From the NCBI RefSeq assembly GCF_011045115.1, contig NZ_JAAKZG010000001.1, positions 310,001 through 374,000 of the forward strand: 64,000 nucleotides of DNA, read 5' to 3'. This DNA comes from Mesorhizobium zhangyense (GTDB lineage: Bacteria > Pseudomonadota > Alphaproteobacteria > Rhizobiales > Rhizobiaceae). Positions 15,440-25,715 of this stretch are shown piece after piece (position 1 is the stretch's first letter; every line of letters begins with the position of its first letter). Both the position numbers and the translations under genes were made by a program. The notes beneath the pieces are model-generated. The model did no database searches, was not told the origin of the DNA, and saw nothing but the letters and a program-made list of their open reading frames with translations.

Positions 15440-16213
15440 CTACTTCGAGACGTCCTGTCCGAAATATTTGTCGGAGATTTTCTGGTAGGTGCCGTCCGAC
15501 TGGATTTCCTTCAGCGCCGCATTGATGGCCTCGAGCAGTTCGGGCTCGCCCTTGCGGATGATGACGCCGGAATAGTCGGCTTTGTCTTCGGTTGCAGCGA
15601 TTTTCACGTTGGCGTCGGGCTTGTGCTTCTTGAAGTCGAGGAAGGACAGGCTGTCGTTGACAGTGGCGTCGGCGCGGCCGTTGAGCACGAGCTGGATCGA
15701 CTGATCGAAGCCGTCGGTGCCGACCAAAGCCGCCCCCGAGGCCTCGGCGAGCTTGCCGAAATTGCTGGTCAGCGACTGTGCCGACTTCTTGCCCTTGAGA
15801 TCGGCAAACGTCTTTATCTCCTCATTGTCGCCGCGCACGATCAGCGCGGCCTTGGAGGCGATGTAAGGCTCGGAGAAATCGTATTTCTGCTTGCGTGCGT
15901 CGGTGATGCCGACCTGATTGATGACGGCGTCATAACGGTTGGCGTCGAGACCGGCGATCAGGCCGTCCCAGCGGCCTTCGAGGAACTCAGCCTTCACGCC
16001 GAGGCGCTTGGCGATTTCCTCGCCGATTTCAACGTCGAAGCCGACGAGCTTGCCCGACGTATCGTGGTAGGTGAAGGGCGCATAGGTGCCTTCCGTGCCG
16101 ATCTTGAAGACGCCGGCGCTCTTGACCTGTTCGAGGTTGGAGCCGGCATGGCCGGGAGCGAGCGCCAGAAGCTGCAAGGCACCGGCGACGAGCAGCGTGT
16201 TCAACCATTTCAT
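15440..16213 (-). CDS. tcyJ: amino acid ABC transporter substrate-binding protein, cystine (FliY/TcyJ)-like
   Basis: A 257-residue periplasmic binding protein. A signal peptide at residues 1-23 ends GHAG. The family signatures FKIGTEGTYAPFTYHD, LVGFDVEIGEEIAKRLGVK and RYDAVINQVGITDARKQKYD match E. coli FliY/TcyJ closely, including the WDGLIAGLDANR segment. It therefore probably binds L-cystine. The start is chosen at MKWLNTLL because the upstream open frame has no signal sequence. It is first in a three-gene importer operon transcribed leftward. The 16214-16406 gap upstream is its promoter region. Confidence 0.9.
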   Translation of the reverse strand: MKWLNTLLVAGALQLLALAPGHAGSNLEQVKSAGVFKIGTEGTYAPFTYHDTSGKLVGFDVEIGEEIAKRLGVKAEFLEGRWDGLIAGLDANRYDAVINQVGITDARKQKYDFSEPYIASKAALIVRGDNEEIKTFADLKGKKSAQSLTSNFGKLAEASGAALVGTDGFDQSIQLVLNGRADATVNDSLSFLDFKKHKPDANVKIAATEDKADYSGVIIRKGEPELLEAINAALKEIQSDGTYQKISDKYFGQDVSK

Positions 16214-16406
16214 GGTGTTTGATCCTGAAGTTTCCCGGCCCTTTGGCCGATCAATTGCGAAGAACCTGCAGATTGTCAGAACGATAACACGAATGGAACG
16301 CGAATATTTTTCCAAGGAACGTGATTTGTAAAACCCTGATCCTGATATGATGGATTCTCTGAAATGAAATTGCGTGAAGTCTGACCGCAATTGACCCATG
16401 CGAAAA

Positions 16407-17273
16407 TTACATGACCCTGGCAGTCGTCGGCTTGACCGGCAATTCGGCTGATGAAAACCAGACGTCGCGGTATATCGCGGTGGCGGTTTCGTCCGGCGCC
16501 TTGTCGGCGGTCAGCCATAGCGAGCGCGTTCGGGCCGCTTCCCGCTTGCCTGGCACCTTTGTGCAGCCTTCCGTGCTCGAAGCGCCGACGCAGGGAATGA
16601 ACCACGACGGCATCAACGGTTTCACCGAGAAGCCGGTGGCCACGCGCCGGACCAAAAGCGCAACGCCGACTTCTTCCGCCGGCCGCCATGGAAAGATCAT
16701 GCGCCCGTCGGGGCGCAACGCCTGCAACCAAGATGGTGGCGGGCAGGCGACACCGGCGTTGACGTAGATCAGGTCGCATTGCGGGATCGGCAGGACCGTG
16801 GCGTCTCCCACGATGACGGACGCATTCTCGAAGGGTTCCAGATTTTGGCGAGCCTGGCGCGCAAGATCCGGTTCCAGCTCGAAAGCGTCGACCTTTCCGC
16901 CCGGCAGAACCAGCACCGACATCATGGCGGTGTAGTAGCCGGTGCCGGTGCCTATGTGACAGACGGTTTCGCCGGGCTGCGGCGCAACCGCGCCGAGCCA
17001 GGCGGCGTGAAGATAGGGTTCGCCATTGTTGATGCCCTTGTCCGCATCGAGTGCGACGAGTGCATTCTGATAGAGGTAGATGGGGTCGGCGCTCGGCGTT
17101 TGGACATAGTGGCGGTGGTTCACCATGATCTTCCACGGTCCGGGCGGCATGAAGGCCTCGCGCGGCACCAGTTCGAACACCCGCTCCAGCCTGGGGTCGC
17201 TGGAATTGCTCGCGGCAAACATCAAGCTTGCATAGAAGGCGCGTACTTCGTCGAGATTCTTGCCTTTCCGCAT
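16407..17273 (-). CDS. protein-L-isoaspartate methyltransferase-like protein
   Basis: A 288-residue protein with a PCMT-type SAM-dependent methyltransferase fold. VPREAFMPPGPWKI corresponds to the family's entry segment, GETVCHIGTGTGYYTAMM to the SAM-binding motif I, and VDAFELEPDLARQARQNL to motif II. The C-terminal part (about 200-288) diverges from classical Pcm, which is shorter (about 210 residues), and the usual QPY box is replaced by VQTPSADPIYLYQN. Repair of isoaspartate is thus only a possibility. GAGGAGG lies nine bases before the ATG at 17273. It stands alone. Confidence 0.75.
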   Translation of the reverse strand: MRKGKNLDEVRAFYASLMFAASNSSDPRLERVFELVPREAFMPPGPWKIMVNHRHYVQTPSADPIYLYQNALVALDADKGINNGEPYLHAAWLGAVAPQPGETVCHIGTGTGYYTAMMSVLVLPGGKVDAFELEPDLARQARQNLEPFENASVIVGDATVLPIPQCDLIYVNAGVACPPPSWLQALRPDGRMIFPWRPAEEVGVALLVRRVATGFSVKPLMPSWFIPCVGASSTEGCTKVPGKREAARTRSLWLTADKAPDETATAIYRDVWFSSAELPVKPTTARVM

Positions 17274-17556
17274 GCCGGTTCGCCTCCTCGCGAATGATAT
17301 TACGCAGGCAGACCGGCGGCGCGTCAACGCCGAACCCTTTATGAAAGCTCGATAAGTTGAATGCTGCACACTGATTTTGCTGTGTTATTCTTCAGTTGGC
17401 TGGAGCGATTCGGCCAATCATCATCAGAGTGAATCAGTTGTTCGAGTGAGTGCAAGCGAAGCCGCAAGGCTGGCGCAAGCAAGCGCGCTCACTCTCTGCG
17501 TTGAAGTTTTGTTGCTGTTCCTTGTGTTTGGGCGAAACGGGCAAGGGGAAAGCCGG

Positions 17557-17736
17557 ATGCAGCACGTTATCGAAGACAGTCTTAAGCCGCGCCTGACCGA
17601 ACGTGTGGATATTCTCACGGCGGTCAACATTCTGCGGTCGCGCGGCTATCGCAATGAAGACCTGATCGCCGAGATCACGAGATTGTTTTACGTCGATCTC
17701 GACGAATACAACGACGTCGTGCAACTCAGCGCGTAA
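17557..17736 (+). CDS. conserved small protein, 59 residues
   Basis: Begins MQHVIEDSLKPRLTERVDIL after AAGGGGAAAGCCGG. The polypeptide is a short soluble helical protein rich in charged residues (LTAVNILRSRGYRNEDLIAE, then ITRLFYVDLDEYN). The arrangement resembles a small helix-turn-helix or helical adaptor, but no family can be named. An open frame upstream to 17377 is not supported. It converges on pccB with a short hairpin (17766-17782) between the stops. Confidence 0.6.
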   Translation: MQHVIEDSLKPRLTERVDILTAVNILRSRGYRNEDLIAEITRLFYVDLDEYNDVVQLSA

Positions 17737-17778
17737 CGGCGGACCAAAAACCGCGACAGATCACCGTGAGGCGAAGCC

Positions 17779-19311
<1,533 letters not shown>

Positions 19312-19423
19312 GACGAACGTTTCCCCGGGGCAAGTGTTTTGCCAGCGGTGTTAGCACGACAGTCGGCGAGCGCAAATATCGGGTCTGCCGCAGCCGCGCT
19401 AACCGGATGTGCGTGGGATCGCG

Positions 19424-19864
19424 CTACCAGGTACCGGTGTTGCTCATAGAGACCCAGGGCTCGGCTTTTTCCTTGGCGGGGCCTTTCTGAAGAAGTTCGA
19501 TCGAGATGCCGTCCGGCGACTTGATGAAGGCCATGTTGCCGTCGCGTGGCGGGCGGTTGATGGTCACGCCCTTGTCCATGAGGCGCTGGCAGGTGACGTA
19601 GATGTCGTCGACCTCGTAGGCGAGATGGCCGAAATTGCGGCCGCCCTTGTAGTCTTCCGGATCCCAGTTGTAGGTGAGTTCGATCAGCGGTGCCTTGGCG
19701 GTGATACCGTCATGCTCGTCCTCCGGGGCGGCCAGGAAGATCAGCGTGAAGCGCGCGTCCTTGTTTTCGTGGCGGCGGACTTCGACAAGGCCGAGCTTGT
19801 TGCAATAGAAATCGAGCGAGGCATCCACGTCGGCGACGCGGACCATTGTGTGGAGATAGCGCAT
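19424..19864 (-). CDS. gloA: lactoylglutathione lyase (glyoxalase I)
   Basis: Converts the hemithioacetal of methylglyoxal and glutathione to S-lactoylglutathione. The 146-residue protein has the full signature [20 protein letters not shown] plus [40 protein letters not shown] and [13 protein letters not shown]; the metal ligands His, Glu, His, Glu are in HTMVRV, IELTYN, GHLAYE and IELLQ. GAGGAAAG precedes the ATG at 19864. An open reading upstream is unconserved. It lies just upstream of pccB in the same direction but 112 bases apart. Confidence 0.94.
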   Translation of the reverse strand: MRYLHTMVRVADVDASLDFYCNKLGLVEVRRHENKDARFTLIFLAAPEDEHDGITAKAPLIELTYNWDPEDYKGGRNFGHLAYEVDDIYVTCQRLMDKGVTINRPPRDGNMAFIKSPDGISIELLQKGPAKEKAEPWVSMSNTGTW

Positions 19865-20081
19865 GTGTTCTTTCCTCGGGTTGGGCGCGGGAACATAGGG
19901 CGCGCCACCCCTTTTCGGCAACCTTCGAGGCCATACAAGGTGCGCGGAAAGATGATTGGCAGTATTGGAACGGCTGAAATGGTGAAAAAAGGCAAAGCGG
20001 GTATTGCATAGACCGGAACACGCAGTGTTATTCTGGTTGTAAGAATCAGTTGTGTCTTTAGTCAGGAAAAGGTGCGGTCGA

Positions 20082-20675
20082 ATGGGGGACAGAGCCTCTT
20101 TCATGAGGCGGGACTTGATCGGGGATGATGCCTTGAACCGTGACGAGATCGGCGAGGCAGCTGATCTGACTGAGATCTCCGGTGCCATCAAGTGGTTCGA
20201 TGTGGCCAAGGGTTACGGCTTCATCCTGCCCGATGACGGCGCTTCCGATATTCTCCTTCACGTTACGTGCCTGCGCCGCGACGGTTTCCAGACTGCGCTG
20301 GAGGGCGCGCGCGTTGTCTGTCTCGTCAGGCAGGGCGAACGCGGGCTGCAGGCCTTCCGCGTGCTTTCGATGGACAATTCGACGGCCATTCACCCGGCCG
20401 AGATGCAGGAACAGCGAACCCATGTCGCGGTGACCGCCGAAAGCGGGCTGGAACGCGCATTGGTGAAGTGGTTCAACCGCACCAAGGGCTTTGGCTTCCT
20501 GACGCGCGGCGAGGGCACGGAGGACATTTTTGTCCATATGGAAACCTTGCGCCGTTACGGCCTGACGGAGCTTCGTCCGGGCCAGGTCGTGCTGGTTCGC
20601 TTCGGTCGCGGCGACAAGGGCCTTATGGCTGCCGAAATTCACCCTGATATCGGGACTTTGCCGGTTTCGCATTAA
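20082..20675 (+). CDS. two-domain cold-shock protein
   Basis: A 197-residue protein with two cold-shock domains. The first, at about residues 30-95, has [19 protein letters not shown] and [11 protein letters not shown]; the second, at about 130-195, has [20 protein letters not shown] and [11 protein letters not shown]. Both RNP1 (KGYGFI, KGFGFL) and RNP2 motifs are intact, so it should bind single-stranded RNA or DNA. Double-CSD proteins are typical of Rhizobiales. The start [11 protein letters not shown] follows AAAGGTGC; a GTG 30 bases earlier is a weaker choice. The downstream DUF192 gene may be co-transcribed. Confidence 0.88.
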   Translation: MGDRASFMRRDLIGDDALNRDEIGEAADLTEISGAIKWFDVAKGYGFILPDDGASDILLHVTCLRRDGFQTALEGARVVCLVRQGERGLQAFRVLSMDNSTAIHPAEMQEQRTHVAVTAESGLERALVKWFNRTKGFGFLTRGEGTEDIFVHMETLRRYGLTELRPGQVVLVRFGRGDKGLMAAEIHPDIGTLPVSH

Positions 20676-20711
20676 GGTGTGGTCCCGGTCCAGGCGCGAA
20701 CAGGGATCATG

Positions 20712-21230
20712 ATGGCTCGAAAGACTTGGTTTGCCACCGGTGCGATTTTCGCCGCCATAATCAGTATTTTCACCTATTTCGCCTTGCAAGGGTCGTCGAT
20801 AGCCGACGGCAGGGCGATGATCCTGCCGGTCGAGCCGGCACCGCTGGTCGTGGCGACCGCCAAGGGTGATCAGCCCTTCAGGATCGAAATCGCCGACGAT
20901 GACAAGGAGCGTTCGGCTGGATTGATGTTCCGCGAAGAGATGCCCGACGATCACGGCATGCTTTTCGTTTTCGACCAGACCCGCGAAGTTGGCTTCTGGA
21001 TGAAGAACACGCCGATGCCGCTCGATCTGGTCTTCATTGGCCCGGACGGGAAGATCAAGGCGATCCGCCGTGGCGAACCATTCTCGGAGGCTCTCATCGC
21101 GCCGAATGAGCCCGTGCGTTTCGTGCTTGAATTGAAGGCCGGAACGGCTGAAAAGGCTGGCATCGTGGATGGCGACGCGGTTCGCCATCCTGCCATCAGC
21201 AAGGTTTCCGGCTCGGCCAATCCCGGGTAG
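20712..21230 (+). CDS. DUF192 family exported protein
   Basis: A 172-residue protein with an N-terminal membrane segment (TWFATGAIFAAIISIFTYFA) that anchors it or acts as a signal. The DUF192 domain at about 50-165 shows the hallmarks RSAGLMFREEMPDDHGMLFV and EVGFWMKNTPMPLDLVFIG. The family is of unknown function and is often next to cold-shock genes in Alphaproteobacteria, as here (36 bases). AGGGA gives better spacing to the second of two adjacent ATGs, which I use. Confidence 0.88.
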   Translation: MARKTWFATGAIFAAIISIFTYFALQGSSIADGRAMILPVEPAPLVVATAKGDQPFRIEIADDDKERSAGLMFREEMPDDHGMLFVFDQTREVGFWMKNTPMPLDLVFIGPDGKIKAIRRGEPFSEALIAPNEPVRFVLELKAGTAEKAGIVDGDAVRHPAISKVSGSANPG

Positions 21231-21256
21231 GACGTTTCTTCGGGAGCAGACAGGCC

Positions 21257-22027
21257 GTGACGCAGTTTTTCGACCATGAGGGCTTCGAACTCGCTTTTCT
21301 CGACCGCGAGCCACAGCAGGGTGCGGGCGATCCGATCCTGCTGATCCATGGCTTTGCCTCTAGCCACATCGTCAACTGGGTTTCGCCCGGCTGGGTGAAG
21401 ACACTGACGGAAGCCGGATATCGCGCGATCGCCTTCGACCATCGCGGCCACGGCCTTTCCACGAAAAGCTACGATACTGCTGACTATACGCCGGAAAAGA
21501 TGGCCGGCGATGCGGCGGCACTGCTCGACCATCTCGGCATCGAACGGGCTCATGTCATGGGCTATTCGATGGGCGCGCGCGTTTCGGCGTTCCTGGCGCT
21601 GGCGGAACCCGACAAGGTGGCGACGCTGGTTTTCGGCGGGCTCGGCTATGGTATGGTCGATGGCGTTGGCGATTGGGACCCGATCGCGGAAGCGCTGCTG
21701 GCACCCGATCCAGACCAGATCACCCATCAGCGCGCCAAGACGTTCCGTACCTTCGCCGATCAGACCAAAAGCGACCGCGAAGCGCTTGCGGCCTGTATCG
21801 AGACCTCGCGCACGCTGCTGAGCGAGGCGGAGCTCGGTCGCATCATGCAGCCGACGCTCGTTGCCGTCGGCACCAGGGACGATATCGGCGGTTCGGCGCA
21901 AAAGCTTGCGGCGATGATGCCTAATGCGGAGGCATTCGACATCGAGGGCAGGGACCATATGCTCGCCGTCGGCGACCGCACCTTCAAGGCGCGCGTGCTT
22001 GAATTCCTGAAAGACAATCCGCTCTGA
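21257..22027 (+). CDS. alpha/beta hydrolase
   Basis: A 256-residue alpha/beta-hydrolase fold protein. ILLIHGFASSHIVNW holds the oxyanion HG motif, AFDHRGHGLS follows, and the nucleophile elbow is GYSMGAR with the catalytic serine at about residue 103. An aspartate in VGTRDDIGG and histidine in EGRDHMLAVGD complete the likely triad. Its start is GTG. It resembles esterases and 3-oxoadipate enol-lactonase-like hydrolases, but the substrate is not known. It follows the DUF192 gene after 26 bases, probably in one operon. Confidence 0.88.
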   Translation: MTQFFDHEGFELAFLDREPQQGAGDPILLIHGFASSHIVNWVSPGWVKTLTEAGYRAIAFDHRGHGLSTKSYDTADYTPEKMAGDAAALLDHLGIERAHVMGYSMGARVSAFLALAEPDKVATLVFGGLGYGMVDGVGDWDPIAEALLAPDPDQITHQRAKTFRTFADQTKSDREALAACIETSRTLLSEAELGRIMQPTLVAVGTRDDIGGSAQKLAAMMPNAEAFDIEGRDHMLAVGDRTFKARVLEFLKDNPL

Positions 22028-22070
22028 TTGCCTATCGGTCGAACGGGTCGCGAACTCAGTGACCTCACAT

Positions 22071-22104
22071 GATTGCGCCGCCGGAATGACCCGGCGGCGC
22101 AATC
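22071..22104. terminator. strong bidirectional hairpin terminator
   Basis: A perfect 14 bp stem (22071-22084 with 22091-22104) and 6-base loop lie between the convergent hydrolase and SPW genes. Confidence 0.8.
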
Positions 22105-22126
22105 TTCAAGCTCCCCGACCTGTTGT

Positions 22127-22501
22127 TCAGGGGTCAAGCCTGCGGTTGCGGTCCTGCCAGAGTTCCAGGATCGCGAGTGCGGCCACGGCGGCGCCAAGCA
22201 CGATGTGCCATGTGCGCAAAGGTGCTCCGTAGTTGAAGGTGAATGGCGAGGCCATTACCCAGATACCACAGAAGAACGCCAGGAATTCCTCCCAGCGGCG
22301 CAGGTACATCTGCTCGAGACCTCCCAGCACCACTATTGCCGCGCCGACCAAAGCGGTGGCTGCGACCATTGTCGTGTTGCCCATGGTGTTGCCGAACATT
22401 GCCGTTCCCAGTATCACAGCGCCGAGCAGCATCGACAGGATATCCTCCCATCGCCGGTGCTCAAGAAACTGCCAGGAACTCATTCTGTTAAGTGTTGCCA
22501 T
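22127..22501 (-). CDS. SPW-repeat membrane protein
   Basis: A 124-residue integral membrane protein with about four hydrophobic helices and two SPW-type units. The first begins HRRWEDILSMLLGAVILG, the second RRWEEFLAFFCGIWVMASPF. In the second unit the SPW motif reads SPF. The family is of unknown function; members are often induced under stress. GAGGAG precedes the ATG. The region from 22502 to 22924 upstream is shared with cysE. Confidence 0.85.
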   Translation of the reverse strand: MATLNRMSSWQFLEHRRWEDILSMLLGAVILGTAMFGNTMGNTTMVAATALVGAAIVVLGGLEQMYLRRWEEFLAFFCGIWVMASPFTFNYGAPLRTWHIVLGAAVAALAILELWQDRNRRLDP

Positions 22502-22860
22502 AACGAGACTCCTCTTAAGGCTACTTTTGAGCGTAGCTCAAACACCCGTGAGGATTTCGTGCGCTATTCCTTGTCGAACTCCTCAGCCGAGCGTTCGTAC
22601 GCACTGTTGTTATTATCTCAAAAAAGACCTGTAAAAGCAAGGATTTCGCTGGATCGATTGCTAAAGCGCCGAGTAACTGCCTTGCACGATACGGCTGGGC
22701 CGCATTACAAATCCCCGCGAATAGTCGAATGGCCGCAGGCCGTACAACGGCTCGACGGGATATGTTGCTTCGGTGTGCGGTATGAAGGGATTGTTTTCCA
22801 TTGCGGCTTGAAACGGGGCCAAGCCAATCCATTTGACGATGTGATAAGGAAAATTGAGTT

Positions 22861-22878
22861 CAAACATGCTAATGTTTG
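22861..22878. promoter_or_regulatory. inverted repeat upstream of cysE
   Basis: CAAACAT (22861-22867) and ATGTTTG (22872-22878) form a perfect 7 bp dyad with a 4-base centre, 46 bases before the cysE start. It sits in the 423-base gap 22502-22924, which holds no other feature I can support. It is probably an operator for sulfur or cysteine control, but the regulator cannot be named. Confidence 0.45.
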
Positions 22879-22924
22879 GACTATACGTGCCGCAGTACAG
22901 ACGAAGCGGCAACGGAGACCGCAG

Positions 22925-23773
22925 ATGACGATCACCAGCGCAGCGCGTGCGAACACGCTTCAACCGATCGATCCGATATGGAGTTCGGTCCGCGACGAGG
23001 CCATGGACGCCGTATCGCGCGATCCGCTGCTTTCGGCCTTCCTCTATTCTACGATCCTCAATCAGGACAGTCTGGAGGATGCGGTCATTCATCGTCTCGC
23101 CGAGCGTCTCGATCATCAGGACGTCGGCGCCGATCTGATCCGCCAGACCTTCAAGGCAATGCTGCGCGAAAATACCGATTGGGCCTCTACGGTGCGCGTC
23201 GACATCCAAGCCTATTACGACCGCGATCCAGCCTGCGACCGCTTCCTGATGCCGATCCTCTATTTCAAGGGCTTTCACGCGATCCAGACCCACCGTCTGG
23301 CGCATTGGCTTTGGAACCGGGGCCGCAAGGATTTCGCGCTCTATTTGCAGAGCCGGTCTTCCTCGGTGTTCCAGACCGACATTCATCCGGCTTCGCGCAT
23401 AGGCAAGGGCATCTTCATCGATCACGCGACCGGCCTCGTCGTCGGCGAGACGGCGCTCATCGAGGACGACGTTTCGATCCTGCATGGTGTGACGCTAGGC
23501 GGCACCGGCAAGGCCGGCGGCGACCGTCATCCGAAAATCCGTTACGGCGTGCTGATCGGTGCGGGCGCAAAGATCCTCGGCAATATCGAGGTCGGCCATT
23601 GCTCCAAGATCGCGGCCGGGTCGGTCGTGCTTTCCCCGGTGCCGCACAACAAGACGGTTGCCGGCGTACCGGCCCGAGTCGTTGGCGAGACGGGATGCGA
23701 CCAGCCGTCGCGCCAGATGGACCAGTTCCTGCCATCGCAGGTCATGGATCACGTCGTCAGCTTCGATATCTAA
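22925..23773 (+). CDS. cysE: serine O-acetyltransferase
   Basis: Acetylates L-serine with acetyl-CoA to give O-acetylserine, the committing step of cysteine synthesis. It is 282 residues, the usual length. The N-terminal helical domain (about 15-150) contains DPACDRFLMPILYFKGFHAI, and the C-terminal left-handed beta helix (about 155-250) has hexapeptide turns such as DIHPASRIGKGIFIDHATG and DDVSILHGVTLGGTGK. The catalytic Asp and His are in these segments. GGAGACC precedes the ATG at 22925. The long open frame upstream is not coding. Feedback inhibition by cysteine is usual in the family. Confidence 0.95.
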   Translation: MTITSAARANTLQPIDPIWSSVRDEAMDAVSRDPLLSAFLYSTILNQDSLEDAVIHRLAERLDHQDVGADLIRQTFKAMLRENTDWASTVRVDIQAYYDRDPACDRFLMPILYFKGFHAIQTHRLAHWLWNRGRKDFALYLQSRSSSVFQTDIHPASRIGKGIFIDHATGLVVGETALIEDDVSILHGVTLGGTGKAGGDRHPKIRYGVLIGAGAKILGNIEVGHCSKIAAGSVVLSPVPHNKTVAGVPARVVGETGCDQPSRQMDQFLPSQVMDHVVSFDI

Positions 23774-23947
23774 GAGGGCGTTCGCGAACTCTACCCTGTC
23801 TGGCGAGGCGGCCAGCGTGGCTGTCGCCGCGCTTGGCGTTGTTAGGCGCAGCTCTCTTGGGCATTATGTCGGCGTTGCCTTTACACCGCCATCCTTGACG
23901 TGCCAGAAGCGCGTTCCATCTATCCACCCGCCACCGGGAGAAAAGTT

Positions 23948-24151
23948 TTGAAGCCGGAAGAAATCAGAAAACTCGACGCCTTTTTCAAGCGCACGTTCCA
24001 GAATCCGCAGTTGCAGGTGAAGGCCCGTCCGCGCAAGGACGACTCTGCCGAAGTCTATGTCGGCGACGAGTTCCTCGGCATCGTCTTCAAGGACGAAGAC
24101 GACGGCGATTACAATTTCTCGATGGCGATCCTGGACATCGACCTGAACTAG
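23948..24151 (+). CDS. DUF3126 family protein
   Basis: A 67-residue acidic protein starting at TTG (LKPEEIRKLDAFFKRTF), with GGGAGAAAAG upstream. The conserved part QVKARPRKDDSAEVYVGDEF and the DYNFSMAILDIDL ending match the DUF3126 family of Rhizobiales. Function unknown; the family commonly lies next to cysE, as here. I see no ATG that fits better. Confidence 0.85.
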   Translation: MKPEEIRKLDAFFKRTFQNPQLQVKARPRKDDSAEVYVGDEFLGIVFKDEDDGDYNFSMAILDIDLN

Positions 24152-24159
24152 GATGCGCT

Positions 24160-24207
24160 GATATTCAGGCGAGGGCGGCCTGCGAAGGCTGGCCTGACCT
24201 GAATTTC
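24160..24207. repeat. short palindrome related to the 2908-3052 element
   Basis: The left part GATATTCAGGCGAGGGCGGC matches the left arm of the longer element at 2918-2936 (GATATTCAGATGATGGCGGC), and CCTGAATTTC at 24198-24207 is the mirrored end. GGCC and GGC/GCC steps fill the centre. It lies eight bases after the DUF3126 stop, just as the longer copy lies at the lrp stop. Confidence 0.5.
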
Positions 24208-24229
24208 AACCAAGCAAGATCGGCCGGAT

Positions 24230-24964
24230 TCAACGGTCGGTTTTGAGAATGCGGGCCGCCTTGGCGGTCACGCTTGCCTCCAGCCGAGGCCAGTCAGCCA
24301 GCAATTCCCGCGGAAAGCGGTATGTGAGGCTGAGATTGTCGCCCAGCTGGATATCGCGCTCGCAAGGCGCCAGTGATTCTTCTGCACTCGGTCCGGTCAG
24401 GCAACGAGCAACGAACGGCTCCTGGCCGGCTCGTGCGGCCACTGCGAGAATCTCGTTCAGATAGCCGGACTTTTCAGTGAAATCGTAGAGCGTAATGCCG
24501 TGAGGACCCGGTTGCCCGGGCTGTGCGATGAGCGAGCGGTAGATCGGTGCGAAACGGCCGCTCATGTCGCGCGACATCATGCTTTCCTCGAATGTGAGGA
24601 ACAGGATGCGCTTCGTGCCGTCCGCATTGTTGAAATCGTCGCGGGCCGTCTCCGAATAACCCTCCATATCTGGCCAGCGCAGATAGAGGTCCAGCCGCGA
24701 GGCAATGCCGTCGCGCCGGGCGCGTTCGAAGCGGATGGCGTTTGCCGGCACCGAGATGACATTGTTGCCGATGACGATTTCATGAAGCGTGGCGTCGTCG
24801 GTGTGGCCCGCCATCGCAATCGAGCGGCCGAACCATTTTCCGCCGAAGCTGAGCGCCGCCGACAGCAAGGCAAGTGCGGCGAAGGCATAAAAGACCTTCA
24901 GCATCAGCGAGGAATCGATCGCCGTGATCGTGTCCTCCGCCGGCGATGCCGTGCTTTGTCTCAT
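24230..24964 (-). CDS. conserved hypothetical single-pass membrane protein
   Basis: A 244-residue protein. Residues about 20-45 form one transmembrane helix (MLKVFYAFAALALLSAALSF), with the remainder predicted outside the cytoplasm. The exported part contains PANAIRFERARRDGIASRLD and a Cys pair (ARCLTG, PCERDI) that could form a disulfide. I do not recognise a named family, although proteins of this shape recur in Rhizobiales. AAGGACA precedes the ATG. It stands alone between cysE-DUF3126 and gamma carbonic anhydrase. Confidence 0.75.
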   Translation of the reverse strand: MRQSTASPAEDTITAIDSSLMLKVFYAFAALALLSAALSFGGKWFGRSIAMAGHTDDATLHEIVIGNNVISVPANAIRFERARRDGIASRLDLYLRWPDMEGYSETARDDFNNADGTKRILFLTFEESMMSRDMSGRFAPIYRSLIAQPGQPGPHGITLYDFTEKSGYLNEILAVAARAGQEPFVARCLTGPSAEESLAPCERDIQLGDNLSLTYRFPRELLADWPRLEASVTAKAARILKTDR

Positions 24965-25121
24965 TGCGAGTGTCCTTCAGATGCGGTTGACGAACGAAGC
25001 CGCATAGCCCTATCCACAGCACTCACTCTTGCAATTTCATGGTAAACGGCTGGTAAAGATTCCCGGCCTTGCGCAGTCGTTGGTCATGCTTTTAGTGTGC
25101 GCCGGCAACGGAGTACAATGA

Positions 25122-25649
25122 ATGCCGCTTTATGTACTGGACGGAACGCAGCCCGAATTCGAGGATCAGGACAGCAACTGGATCGCGCCCGACGCGACGA
25201 TCATCGGACGGGTGCGGATCGGGCGAAATGCCGGCGTCTGGTTCGGCACGGTGATCCGCGGCGACAATGACCCTATCGTCATCGGCGCGGACACTAATAT
25301 CCAGGAACATACGGTGATGCATACCGACGTGGGTTTTCCGCTGACCATCGGGAATGGCTGCACGATCGGCCACCGGGCGATGCTGCATGGCTGCACGATC
25401 GGCGACAACAGCCTGATCGGAATGGGCGCCATCGTTCTCAACGGCGCGCGCATAGGCAAGAACAGCCTTGTCGGCGCCGGCGCACTGGTGACGGAAGGCA
25501 AGGAGTTTCCCGACAATTCGCTGATCGTCGGCTCGCCCGCCAAGGCTATCAGGACGCTGGATGAAGCGGCGGTCGAGCGGCTGCGCGCGTCTGCCGCGCA
25601 CTATGTAGCCAATGGCAAACGCTTCAAAGCAGGCTTGACGAAAATCTAA
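25122..25649 (+). CDS. gamma-type carbonic anhydrase family protein
   Basis: A 175-residue left-handed beta-helix protein of the gamma carbonic anhydrase/YrdA group. Hexapeptide turns fill residues 20-130, and the three metal-binding histidines are visible in QEHTVMHTD, GHRAM and LHG. The C-terminal helix DEAAVERLRASAAHYVANGK packs on the trimer. Zinc- or iron-dependent CO2 hydration is possible, but many members show weak activity. The start at 25122 follows GGAG; a second ATG directly before it is out of frame. Confidence 0.9.
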   Translation: MPLYVLDGTQPEFEDQDSNWIAPDATIIGRVRIGRNAGVWFGTVIRGDNDPIVIGADTNIQEHTVMHTDVGFPLTIGNGCTIGHRAMLHGCTIGDNSLIGMGAIVLNGARIGKNSLVGAGALVTEGKEFPDNSLIVGSPAKAIRTLDEAAVERLRASAAHYVANGKRFKAGLTKI

Positions 25650-25683
25650 AGCTTTCGCGAAAAATGCTCCACCCGAAAAAGGC

Positions 25684-25712
25684 GGAGCCGGCCCGGGGAC
25701 TGGGCCGGCTCC
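25684..25712 (+). terminator. GC hairpin downstream of carbonic anhydrase gene
   Basis: GGAGCCGGCCC (25684-25694) pairs with GGGCCGGCTCC (25702-25712), an 11 bp perfect stem. There is no T-run after it. It is followed at once by the larger hairpin at 25716-25762. Confidence 0.6.
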
Positions 25713-25715
25713 TTG

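Noticed and set aside
22073-22924. Long upstream extension of cysE
   Set aside because: It crosses the antisense SPW gene and a terminator. CysE homologues begin at the ATG with a proper Shine-Dalgarno at 22925.
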